A stretch of DNA of 59,306 nt from positions 1-59,306 of the forward strand of contig SLHA01000101.1 of assembly GCA_007136405.1 (NCBI GenBank). The letters run 5' to 3'. This DNA is from Candidatus Latescibacterota bacterium (GTDB taxonomy: Bacteria > Latescibacterota > UBA2968 > UBA8231). The notes under the pieces were generated by a model. It made no database searches, had not been told where the DNA came from, and worked only from the letters and a program-made list of their open reading frames with translations. Shown here in pieces: positions 25,701 through 35,400 of the stretch. Numbering within the stretch: the stretch's first letter is position 1; every line of letters starts with the position of its first letter. The position numbers were made by a program, and so were the translations under genes.

Positions 25701-26962
25701 CAGGTGAAAACCTCGATGACTTTGCGCAGCCCGGTGGCCAGGGTGTCGATCTCCTCACGGGTGTTGTACACGGCCAGCGACACCCGCGCCGTGGCGGGCA
25801 CGCCGAAACGCTGCATCACCGGTTGAGCGCAGTGATGGCCGGTGCGGATGGCGATTCCCTCCGAGTCTAAAATGGTGCCGATGTCGTGCGGATGGGCGGC
25901 GTCCATCACGAAGGAGATGACGCCGACTTTCGGAGTGCCGGTGCCGATGAGACGCACTCCGTCGATCCGCTCCAGCGTCTGCGTGGCGTAAACCAGCAGC
26001 TGGTTTTCGTACATGGCGAGGCGCGACCGGCCGATGGCGTCGATGTAGTCCACGGCGGCTTCCATGGCCATGGCGCCGGCGATGTTGGGGGTGCCCGCCT
26101 CGAATTTGTGGGGTGGTTCCGCATAGGTGGTGCGCTCGAACGTAACGCTGCGGATCATCTCTCCGCCGCCCTGATACGGGGGCATGGTCTCCAACAGTAG
26201 CCGGCGGCCGTACAGCACGCCGATCCCGGTCGGACCGAACATCTTGTGACCGCTGAAAGCGTAGAAGTCGCAGTCCATGTCCTGCACGTCAACCGGAATA
26301 TGGGAGACCGCCTGGGCTCCGTCCACAAGGACGCGGGCGCCCCATCGATGCGCCCGGACGGCGATCTGCTTGACGGGTAGCACAGTGCCCAGGGCGTTGG
26401 AGGCGTGGCTGACGGCGACCAGGCGCGTGCGCTCGTTGAGCAACCGTTCGTACGCCTTCATGATGAACATGCCCTGATCGTCCACCGGCGCCACCCGGAT
26501 GCGGGCGCCGGTCTGCTCGCACAGCATCTGCCACGGTACGATGTTGGCGTGGTGCTCCAGGTGTGACAGGATGATCTCGTCTCCGGAGCCGATGTGGGCG
26601 CGACCGTACGACTGGGCCACCAGATTGATGGCCTCCGTGGTACCGCGCACGAAGACGATCTCGGCAGGGTCAGCCGCGTTGATGAACCGGCACAACCGGG
26701 CCCGGCTGCGCTCGAAGGCGACGGTGGCCTGCTGGCTGAGGAAATGTACGCCGCGATGGACGCTGGCGTTTTCGCCCGTGTAGTATCGCTGCAGCGCGTA
26801 GATCACGGTCAGCGGTTTCTGCGTGGTGGCGGCATTGTCCAGATAGACCAGCGGCTTGTCGCGGATGCGCTCGCGCAGCATGGGAAAATCACGGCGGATG
26901 CGTTCCACCTCGCAGGGGTCCAGACTGGTCAATACCGGCAGTGAGCCGGTGGGTTCGCTCAT
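25700..26962 (-). CDS. sufS: cysteine desulfurase, group II (SufS)
   Basis: A 420-residue PLP-dependent enzyme that takes sulfur from cysteine to form a persulfide. PLP-binding Lys is near residue 240 in AFSGHKMFGPTG, and the active-site Cys is near 375 in IRTGHHCAQP, the group II arrangement with a short RxGHHCAQP loop. The N-terminal YLDNAATTQKP is typical. Its stop overlaps the start of sufU, so both are co-translated. Together they are the standard SufS-SufU sulfur donor pair. Confidence 0.95.
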   Translation of the reverse strand: MSEPTGSLPVLTSLDPCEVERIRRDFPMLRERIRDKPLVYLDNAATTQKPLTVIYALQRYYTGENASVHRGVHFLSQQATVAFERSRARLCRFINAADPAEIVFVRGTTEAINLVAQSYGRAHIGSGDEIILSHLEHHANIVPWQMLCEQTGARIRVAPVDDQGMFIMKAYERLLNERTRLVAVSHASNALGTVLPVKQIAVRAHRWGARVLVDGAQAVSHIPVDVQDMDCDFYAFSGHKMFGPTGIGVLYGRRLLLETMPPYQGGGEMIRSVTFERTTYAEPPHKFEAGTPNIAGAMAMEAAVDYIDAIGRSRLAMYENQLLVYATQTLERIDGVRLIGTGTPKVGVISFVMDAAHPHDIGTILDSEGIAIRTGHHCAQPVMQRFGVPATARVSLAVYNTREEIDTLATGLRKVIEVFT

Positions 26963-27189
26963 CTTGCCGTCCTCGTGTCCTCTCTGTGCCGGTGTCCGCG
27001 CCAGGAGGTGCAGGCGGTGCCATGCCTAAGATGTGCCAGGCTTCGTCCGCTCAGGGGTCCAGGGGCGTATCCTCCCCGGCAACCGCACCGCCGCTGGCGC
27101 GCGGACAGGGCGCGGAAGACAGCGGTATTCCCGCTGAGAGCATCGAGTCTCGCCGGTTCGATCCGTGTTGTCGCGCCAACGCTCAGTGT

Positions 27190-28095
27190 CTATCCCATCC
27201 GCTTGCGGCGCACCAGATACCGGGACAGGGCCACGTCGAAGGGGGTGGTGGTGTCGATCTGTTCGAAGTCGATGCGGGCGTCCGCGCAACCGTTGCGATA
27301 GGTGCGGATGAGATCGTGCATCATGGCGCTGTACTCTTCGCGCACGTGCCAGGGCTGGGTGGACAGACTCTGGGACGGTGCCTCCAGGTCCACGAATCGC
27401 GTCTGGTGGCGAAACTCCAGATCGCGCTCGCGCGGGTCCAGGATCTGAAAGACGATCACCTCATGACCGCGATGCCGGAAATACTTGAGTCCCTTGAGTA
27501 CCTCCTCCGGTTCGTCCAGCAGATCGGACAACACCACGACCAGACCGCGGCGGTTGATGCGTTCGGCCAAGGTCAGAAAAGCCGGCGCCATGCGCGTATC
27601 CGCGGCCGGCTCCACCTGGTTGATGGCGCGCAGCAGCACGCTCAAGTGACTCTGCACGGCGCGTGGCGGGATCAGCGTGTCCAGCCGGTCGTGAAACAGA
27701 GCCAGCCCCGCGGCGTCGCGTTGCCGCAGCAGCAGAAGGGACAGGGCTGCGGCCAGGCTGGCGGCGTAACGGAACTTGCTCATGGAACCGGCCGCGCGAA
27801 AGGCCATGGAGCCGCTGCAGTCAAGCAGTACATAGGCTTTCAGATTCGTCTCTTCCTCATATTGCTTGACATACATGCGTCCGGTTTTACCATACGCCTT
27901 CCAGTCCAGATCCCGCAAAGAGTCTCCGGGGAGGTAGGGACGGTGCTCGGAGAATTCCACCGAGAAGCCGTGGTAAGGGCTCCGGTGCAGACCGGTGATG
28001 AACCCCTCCACCACGAGACGGGCGATCAGATCCAGACGGGACAGGCGCGAGACGACTTCGGGGTCCAGGTACCGAACCGCATCGGTGGTCGTCAC
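27190..28095 (-). CDS. DUF58 protein (vWA-like)
   Basis: A 301-residue DUF58 protein with the signature segment GDSLRDLDWKAYGKTGRMYVK and a MIDAS-like LLDCSGSMAF (about residues 93-102) that could bind a metal in a von Willebrand A-like fold. No transmembrane segment is apparent. It overlaps the upstream MoxR gene by four bases, the usual MoxR-DUF58 pairing in which the ATPase acts on a vWA partner, often for assembly or maturation of a surface complex. The client protein is unknown. Confidence 0.9.
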   Translation of the reverse strand: MTTTDAVRYLDPEVVSRLSRLDLIARLVVEGFITGLHRSPYHGFSVEFSEHRPYLPGDSLRDLDWKAYGKTGRMYVKQYEEETNLKAYVLLDCSGSMAFRAAGSMSKFRYAASLAAALSLLLLRQRDAAGLALFHDRLDTLIPPRAVQSHLSVLLRAINQVEPAADTRMAPAFLTLAERINRRGLVVVLSDLLDEPEEVLKGLKYFRHRGHEVIVFQILDPRERDLEFRHQTRFVDLEAPSQSLSTQPWHVREEYSAMMHDLIRTYRNGCADARIDFEQIDTTTPFDVALSRYLVRRKRMG

Positions 28096-29096
28096 GCGGA
28101 TCCTCCGTCCCGGGGAACGTCGTCCAGAAGGCGTTGCACCAGATCAGGGGCAGAGACGTTTTCCGCTTCGGCGTGGAAGCTCACGACGATACGGTGCCGC
28201 AGCACCGGAAGGGCGGCGGCGCGTATGTCGTTCAGGCCCACCGAATGCCGTCCGTCCAGGATGGCGCGCGCCTTACCGGCCAGTACGAGGTACTGGGAGG
28301 CGCGCGGACCGGCGCCCCAGCTGACCATGTCGCGAATGTAGGCGGGTGCAAGGGGATCCGCCGGCCGCGAGGCCCGTACCAGGCGGACCGCATAGGCGAT
28401 CACCGCGTCCTCCACCGGTACGCGGCGAACCAGGCTCTGGAGGTCGATGATCTGTTGGCCATCGAGCTGCGGCGTTACCGTGCCATGTTGTATGGCGGTG
28501 GTGGTGCGGACGATCTCCTCCTCCTCCTCGACAGCGGGGTAGTCGATCCACAATTCGAACATGAACCGGTCCAACTGGGCTTCCGGCAATGGGTACGTGC
28601 CCTCCTGCTCGATGGGGTTCTGCGTCGCCAGGACGAAGAAGGGCTCGCCCAGCGCCATGGTGTGCCCACCCGCGGTGACGGCGTGCTCCTGCATGGCCTG
28701 CAGCAACGCGGCCTGGGTTTTTGGGGGCGTCCGGTTGATCTCGTCCGCCAGCACGATATGAGCGAACAACGGGCCACGCACGAAGCGGAAGGCCTTGCGG
28801 CCGGTCTCCACGTCATCCTCCAGAACCTCCGTGCCGGTGATATCCGAGGGCATGAGATCCGGAGTGAACTGGATGCGTCCGAAGGACAGATCCAGCGTCT
28901 GCGCCAGCGTGTGAATCAGCGTGGTCTTGGCCAGGCCGGGAACGCCCACCAGCAGGCAATGGCCGCCGCACAGGATGGACACCAGCAGATGCTCGACGGT
29001 GTCATGCTGGCCGATGATCACTTTGCCGACCTCTGCCTTGATCCGATTGCTCATATCCTTGAGACCAGCTACCGCTTCCACATCCGTGGATATCAT
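28092..29096 (-). CDS. MoxR-family AAA+ ATPase
   Basis: A 334-residue AAA+ ATPase. Walker A is GVPGLAKT (51-58) and Walker B is VLADEINR (about 114-121). The sensor 1 region is VLATQNPIEQEGTYPLPEAQLDRF. It matches the MRP subfamily of MoxR proteins. It is translationally coupled to the DUF58 gene after it, while a gap of about 250 bases separates it from the 'asparagine synthetase B'-like gene upstream. It is probably chaperone-like, remodelling partner proteins. Confidence 0.95.
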   Translation of the reverse strand: MISTDVEAVAGLKDMSNRIKAEVGKVIIGQHDTVEHLLVSILCGGHCLLVGVPGLAKTTLIHTLAQTLDLSFGRIQFTPDLMPSDITGTEVLEDDVETGRKAFRFVRGPLFAHIVLADEINRTPPKTQAALLQAMQEHAVTAGGHTMALGEPFFVLATQNPIEQEGTYPLPEAQLDRFMFELWIDYPAVEEEEEIVRTTTAIQHGTVTPQLDGQQIIDLQSLVRRVPVEDAVIAYAVRLVRASRPADPLAPAYIRDMVSWGAGPRASQYLVLAGKARAILDGRHSVGLNDIRAAALPVLRHRIVVSFHAEAENVSAPDLVQRLLDDVPRDGGSA

Positions 29097-29348
29097 GTTA
29101 TCTCCTTGTTGAGACCATAGCTGAACGGGGCAACGAACGGTTCGAGGTCCGGCAGACCCATGGCGTCGTCGCGCGCCGGATAGGGCCTGATCGTGCCATC
29201 CCCCCCTGCAACCCGCTTCTGGTGTTGTTCCAGTCAGTCGCCCGGCGGTGCGGCTGCAGAGTCGGGCGTGCCGCGCGGATCGATGTAACAGAAGGGAAAG
29301 GAACCGTCCGGCTGCGGGAACGCGGCTGGCTTCACGGTGGCTGATCGA

Positions 29349-30617
29349 TCAGGTCTTGCGTTCCTGCTTCTCCGCCGCCGGGAACAGTATGTTGTTCAGA
29401 ATGAGCCGGTACCCGGGGGAGTTGGGATACAGAGCGAGATTGGTGGGGGGATCACCAACCATGTGCATGAAGTCCTCCGGGTCATGGCCGCCGTAAAAGG
29501 TGAAGGTGCCTTGTCCTACCTGGCCGTGGATGTACTTGACCTCGTCACCGCCTTCCACTTCTCCCAGAATGACCACTGCATCCTTGATGACGTGCCGGTT
29601 GAACCCCGTGGTCTGGCCCATGAAGCCGTTGACGATATTGATGTGGTTCTGAGTCAGCATGGTGGGAACAGGATCGTGCTTGGCCGAGAATTCGAACAGC
29701 GTAAACGCGTGAGCTTCGGGGTTGCGTATATCGGTCATCCTTTGGGGCGTGGTGTCGATGTCGGAATAGGAATACACCAGCGGATTGGTCTCCAGCGTGA
29801 AGTTCTCGAAGGCCATGGACCGGGAGAAGTCCAGTTTTTCTTGGGCCTGCGGGTCAGCCGGATCCCCATCGAAGAGCTGGTGGACGATATCGACATCCCC
29901 GGCGGCCAGAGCGATGTCCAGCGTTTCTGTGGCTGAGCACATGGCGAACAGAAAACCGCCACGCTCGACGTAGGCACGGATCTCCTGGGCCACCGCTTTT
30001 TTCATCTCCGAAACCTTGTCATATCCCAGGCGCGCGGCCTCAGCTTCGTAGAAGGCGACATGCTCCCGGTACCAGGGCTGCTGGCTGAAACTTGCATAGA
30101 ATTTGCCGAATTGCCCCGTGAAGTCCTCATGGTGCAGATGCAGCCAGTCGTACTGGGATAGGTCTCCGCGCAGGACCTCCTGGTTGAAAAGGGGCTCGTA
30201 GTCGATCTCGGCGTACTCCAGCACGAGCGTGACCGCATCATCCCAGGGGGGGGTGTCGGGGGGGGTATACACGGCAATCCTGGGGGCTTTTTCCAGCAGC
30301 ACCACATCCATGTTGCCCGCATCGATCTCGGCGTAGATGCTGGCGGCATCAGCGGCGGAGATGCGCTGGGCGGTGACGCCGCGAATCTGGGCTTCCCGGG
30401 CGATCAGATCATGGTAGTTCACCAGAAAAGATCCGGCCCGGTAATTGAGCAGCCACTCGACCGGAACCTCGCGCTCCAGCGTCCAGAAGGCCACTCCGTA
30501 CGCCTTGAGGTGGTTGTTCTGTGCAAGGTCCATGGGGATGAGAAGATAATCGGCCCGCGCCAGGACAGGCAGACCCAGCAAGATCAGGAATAAGCAATAC
30601 AGGCGTTTGGTCGACAT
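29349..30617 (-). CDS. secreted protein of the 'asparagine synthetase B-like' family, function unknown
   Basis: A 422-residue protein with an N-terminal signal peptide (residues 1-22, ending in LPVLARA). The mature start YLLIPMDLAQNNHLKAYG is a pattern I associate with proteins labelled 'asparagine synthetase B' in Bacteroidetes and FCB-like genomes. It has neither the Cys2 glutaminase nor an SGGxDS ATP-binding loop, so that label would be misleading. A segment GGFLFAMCSATETLD looks like a nucleophile elbow of class I amidotransferase-like folds, but no His/Glu dyad is obvious. Other motifs are HHEDFTGQFG and FYGGHDPEDFMH. It is encoded between TPR and MoxR genes and is probably part of the same cell-surface module. 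Confidence 0.75.
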   Translation of the reverse strand: MSTKRLYCLFLILLGLPVLARADYLLIPMDLAQNNHLKAYGVAFWTLEREVPVEWLLNYRAGSFLVNYHDLIAREAQIRGVTAQRISAADAASIYAEIDAGNMDVVLLEKAPRIAVYTPPDTPPWDDAVTLVLEYAEIDYEPLFNQEVLRGDLSQYDWLHLHHEDFTGQFGKFYASFSQQPWYREHVAFYEAEAARLGYDKVSEMKKAVAQEIRAYVERGGFLFAMCSATETLDIALAAGDVDIVHQLFDGDPADPQAQEKLDFSRSMAFENFTLETNPLVYSYSDIDTTPQRMTDIRNPEAHAFTLFEFSAKHDPVPTMLTQNHINIVNGFMGQTTGFNRHVIKDAVVILGEVEGGDEVKYIHGQVGQGTFTFYGGHDPEDFMHMVGDPPTNLALYPNSPGYRLILNNILFPAAEKQERKT

Positions 30618-30637
30618 GGAGGCGAACAGGCTCCCGG

Positions 30638-32449
30638 TTATGGTCGTGACTGGATGGGCGTATTCCGGCCCTCCCGCAGCCGCTGGATAGAGAGGCGTAT
30701 TTCCGGCGCGTGGGCGTGCTCAGGCGCAGTCAGCAGAGCGTTTTCCAGTTCCTTCAGGGCGGCTGCCGTGTCGTCCGCCTGTTCGAGGAGCGCGGCTACG
30801 GCGAGCTGTGCCGGCACGCGGTACGGACTCCGCGGATGCTCCTCCACCAGACGGCTGAACAACTCCCGGGCCGTGGCTGGATCAGCCTGCTCCAGGTGGG
30901 TGCGGGCACGGTGGAACAGGGCCATCTGCCGTACCTGCGGCGAGGCGTTGGCCTCCAGCCATTGCCAGTCCAGCTTGGCCTGCTCCGTCCGGCCCTGACG
31001 GTCGGCCAGCAGCGCCGCGGTATACCGCTCGGTCGCTTCCGCTTGATTGCCCAGGGTATCACAGAGCCAGAGCAGCTCCAGCGCGTCGTTGGCCAGTGCA
31101 TGGCCGGGGTTCCGGGTCAACAGCTCCTCGAGCTGGCGGCTGGTGCTGTCTATCCGGCCCAACAGCAGGTAGATTTCGGCCCGGCGGAAGTGTGAGGCGA
31201 AGGCCGTGTCCGGGGCCATCACCGCCGCCTGGTCCAGATGCATGACCGCGGCCTCCAGATCATTCTGGCGCAAGGAGGCTTCGGCCAGCAGTTCGCGGGC
31301 AAGCAGAACAAGCCGGTCCTCATCTTCCCGGTCGACTACCTCCTGGAGCATGTCGCGAGCCGCGGCGGCATCCCCCAGTTCATACAGCTGCAGCCGGGCC
31401 AGATGCACCTGCGCTTGCCGCGTCAACGGGTGATCCGGACGGTCTCGTACCAGTTGCCTGTACAGGTCCGCGGCGCTATGCGGTTCGCCCAGCTGTTCGA
31501 ACAGTCCGGCCTGTTCCAGCACGGCGCGATGCCTTTGGTCCGTGTCGTCACTGCGTTCGGCACACAGACCGTAACTCTGTGCGGCCACGGCACGGTGACC
31601 TTTTTCCGCGCAGTGCGCGGCGTAGTTGCAGAGCAAGGCGGCGACCTCACTGCGTACGGCCATACGGGTGAGGCGTTCCAGTCCGGCTTCCGGACGACCG
31701 GCTTCCAACCAACTGATGGCGGCCAGCAGGCCCAGCCGGGCTGCTGCCGGATCATCCTCATAACGCTCCAGGACATGGTCGAGGGTCTGCAGTACCTCAG
31801 GTATGGCGTCCTCATGGCGCAACAGTTCCAGAATGCGTGTATGCACCAGCGGATAACGATCCGGGTGGCTCAGATAGGTATGCGCCAGAGCTTCCACTGC
31901 CGGACCTGTCGCCCCGGTACGCAGATAAGCCTGGGCCAGCTCCCAGGCGAACAGCCGCGGTTGCGACAGCACTTCCCGGCTCTGCTCCAGGAAATGGATG
32001 GCTTCCCGGTGGTATCCCGCGGCGCGGTACTGGTCGGCCACCACGCGGAACCGGGCAGCCAGGGGCGGGCCATGGTCCAACGCCTTCTGAAACGTGTCCA
32101 TGGCCTTCTGCAGCCGGTTCAACCGCAACAGGGCATTGCCCAGAACCACGTGCGCCTGGAAGTCGTGCGGCCGTTGCCGGGTCCAGTCCGTCATCAGGTC
32201 GGCGATCAGGTCGTACCGCTGTTGTTCGCGCAGGGCACCGGCGTAGCCGTGTACGGCCACCGAGTCGTCCGGGGCTAGCTGCAGCAACCGGGCATACAGG
32301 GGAACAGTTGCGCTTCTGCGTCCGGCGCGTTCCAGCCGCTCGATCTGGTCGCGCAGTTGGGCCGCGGGTTCCGCCCCTTCGGCACGCATCACGGGTACGG
32401 CGACCATGCCGACGATCGACAGCATGATGGTCACCCATCGGCATCTCAT
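30638..32449 (-). CDS. secreted TPR-repeat protein
   Basis: A 603-residue helical-repeat protein with a signal-like N-terminus (hydrophobic residues 7-22, VTIMLSIVGMVAVPVMRA). At least ten TPR-type A/B helix pairs are recognisable, for example near residues 40-75, 90-160 and 330-400, with the small-residue positions (A, G) and the aromatic/proline ends expected. There is no enzyme domain. It overlaps the DUF4175 gene upstream by four bases and is followed 20 bases later by the secreted 'asparagine synthetase B'-like gene. It is likely to scaffold partners in the periplasm. Confidence 0.85.
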   Translation of the reverse strand: MRCRWVTIMLSIVGMVAVPVMRAEGAEPAAQLRDQIERLERAGRRSATVPLYARLLQLAPDDSVAVHGYAGALREQQRYDLIADLMTDWTRQRPHDFQAHVVLGNALLRLNRLQKAMDTFQKALDHGPPLAARFRVVADQYRAAGYHREAIHFLEQSREVLSQPRLFAWELAQAYLRTGATGPAVEALAHTYLSHPDRYPLVHTRILELLRHEDAIPEVLQTLDHVLERYEDDPAAARLGLLAAISWLEAGRPEAGLERLTRMAVRSEVAALLCNYAAHCAEKGHRAVAAQSYGLCAERSDDTDQRHRAVLEQAGLFEQLGEPHSAADLYRQLVRDRPDHPLTRQAQVHLARLQLYELGDAAAARDMLQEVVDREDEDRLVLLARELLAEASLRQNDLEAAVMHLDQAAVMAPDTAFASHFRRAEIYLLLGRIDSTSRQLEELLTRNPGHALANDALELLWLCDTLGNQAEATERYTAALLADRQGRTEQAKLDWQWLEANASPQVRQMALFHRARTHLEQADPATARELFSRLVEEHPRSPYRVPAQLAVAALLEQADDTAAALKELENALLTAPEHAHAPEIRLSIQRLREGRNTPIQSRP

Positions 32450-35400
32450 TCGCCGGTCTCCGGGGTTGAACCGTGCGCATCCTGGTACATCAACTCGTAA
32501 TACCGTTGGATGACCGGCCGGTATTCGTCCGGATATGGTGCGCTCAAGGCTCGACGCATGGCGTCCCGCAGCGCATCGTACGACTGACCGAGGTCTGCCG
32601 GCAACCAGGCCGGACCGGTGTATTCCTGTTCTTCGCCGGTGCGGCTGTACCAGCGTTCTTCGTCTTCGCCCTGCGTGTGCATCGACCGGCTGGCATCCAG
32701 CATGCGTTGCAATATGCGTTCCTGACGCTCCAGGGTGCGATGCGACAGCCGCTGGTGTTCCATCTCCCCGAGTACCCGTTCCATCTCTTCCTGGATGGCT
32801 CCCACCCGATGCTCGGCACCGCCCATGCCGCGCACTTCGCGTCGCAGTTGCTCCAGGGCCTGGTAGATCATCTGCTGCTCGGCACTCAAACGCGCCTGCG
32901 CCGACATGAAATCACTGTGGGTGCTCCCCGCCTGGGCTGCGTCGAGTGCCTGTTGCGTGGCCTGGTTGAGCTGGGCCTGCTGTTCGGACAGCCCCATCAT
33001 CTTCTGCATGGCCTCTCCGAAGCTGGAGGGCATGCTCGACTGCGCCAGATTCTGCTGGCTCTGGCGCAGCAGCATCACGCCCTCATTCATGTAGCGCATC
33101 CCATCCTGCTGCGATGCGAGGGCGCGGCCGGGAGTGCGCAGATTGAGCCGAACGGCTGCTTCGCGCATGCTGTTCAACGCATACCCCAGCGTCACCGGCA
33201 GGGGATGCTCGAGTGCCATGGTCTTGCGGCTGACGGCACCGATGCTGCGCGCCACCTGAGCGACGCCTTCAGCGAGCGCATGCTGATGATCGGCCAGCCT
33301 GCTGGCCTCCTCTTCGGCGAGTCCGCCGACGGTATCCCGCAAAGCCTCCTGACGCCTGGACAGATCGAGCAAACCGCGCATGGCGTGTCTCAATTCATCG
33401 GCCAGGAGCTGCTTCTGCGTGGACACGTATTCCTGTTGTATCTGCTGCATGCTGGCGGCCAGTTCGCCCAGTTCCTGTTCCAGGCCCTCACCCTGCCGGC
33501 GCGCTTCCGGATTGGCTCCGGCCTGCATGTGCTCGATCATCTGCTGCATGCGACCGCTGAAATCACGTGACTCCATATCCTCGGCATGGGACTTCAGCCG
33601 CTCGGCCATTTCCTGGCTCATGGACGACATGCTCTGGCCCAGATCACGCAGTTCCTCTTGCAGGCGTTCGGTATCCCGCTGCAGCGCCTGTTCCTGCGTC
33701 ACCAGGCGACGGGTGTCGGCCTCCGGGTCCAGCTCCTGGTTGATCTGTCCCTGGCGCTCGGCAAGATCCTGCGCCTTCTGTGTGGCGGCTTCCAGACGTT
33801 GTTCCGTGCGCACCTGTTCCAGCATGGCAAGCGTCTGCTCCAGCCGTTCCTGGAAGGCCTGGTGATCCTGGTTGAACTGCCGCAGTGCTTCGGCCAGTTC
33901 CCGCGGGTCATCGCTGGACAGAGTCTGCTGGAGTTCCTCCAGGGCGCGACGCAGCTCGGGCGACAGAACTTCCGCCATCATCTTGCGCAACTCGGCCACC
34001 TTGTCCAGCAGATCCTGAGAGGCAAGGCCTTCGGCCTCCAGCTTTTTCATGGTGCGTTCCAGTTCCCGGCTCAACTCCTCTACGGCATGGGTCCGGTCCA
34101 GCTCAGCCTGAATGGTGGCCTTGAGTTCCTCCTTCCGGTCCCAGGATAGTTCCTCCCGCTGGACCAGTTCACGGCGGACGCGTTCCAGGAACTCACCGGT
34201 TTCGCGCCCCTGATCCGACAGCTCCTGCAGACCACGGCGTTGCTCGTCCTGGGCGTGGGTGGCCTCCCGGTACAATTCATACAGCGATGGGAAGCGAAGC
34301 GCGTACTCGCGACTGGAGGCGAATTTGGGGCCCGATACGCTGTCGTTGTCACCCGCCACGACACGGTAGTAGATGCGGTCTTCGGGCAGCAGATCCTTCC
34401 CGGACAGATCCCAGTCATGGGTGAGGTGTACTTCCTTTCCAGGTACGAAGGTCAGCGACTCGCTCTGTTCCGGTCCGTCGTCGATGCGGTAAACCAGTTC
34501 GACACTGGCGACGCCGAAATCATCCGTGGCCTCGACAGCCAGGCTGACCTGCATGCTTTCCGGCAGATCCATATCCTGCCCCGGCGCGGTCACCTGTACC
34601 CGCGGCGGGGCGTCTTCCATCTTCTCTATGGTGTACCGGATGGGATCCCGGTTGCCGACATCCAACTCGTCGATGAGCTCGATGTGGTAGTGCGCGTTGC
34701 GGTCGATCTCCAGCCGCGCCCATGCCCGGTTGCCGTCCACCGCAGCCGGAATCCGTATCGAGTCGTCCACTACCACAGCAGCTGCCGACAAAGACTTGGA
34801 GGCGAAGATGGTCAGGTCCACCGTGGTGCCGGGCAGCGCCCGGATGTCGCCGTGGTTGTCTTCACGCCGCGGCGCCAGGCCGGTGTATGCGGGATAATCG
34901 AGATCCAGGCGCAGGCGATCCACGTACGGAGGGTCGATGACGGTGATCCGGTGCACGGCGGAGGACCCATCCCCGGCCAGTACCTGGAACTGCAGGGGAC
35001 GGCGCACCCCGGCGAACAGGAAGGAGATGGAATCCGCGCCTTCCACCAGGATTTCCTCCTGCTGCCATGGATCCTCCGGGGTGTCCCGATGACGAACGCG
35101 CGCCGTGTGCGGCAGCTCGCCGCGGAATTGGAGCCGCATGGTTGCGTCATCACCTCTGACCACGGTTTGATCTCCCGGCTCCACGAAGATCAGCGTACCG
35201 GGCTGGCGCTCGAATGCGGTACGGGGCTGGGCGCAGCGTCCGGCGGCCTGCCGCAGCTCCGGGCTCAGGGTGAGGGCAGCGATCAGCACCGCCGCGGATG
35301 CGGCGATGTGGCGCAGGCTCATCCACAGCGGCCGGCGATCCAGCAACACACGGGTGTCCAACGCCTTCAGCGTGTCCGCGGCATCCTTGACGGTGGCGCC

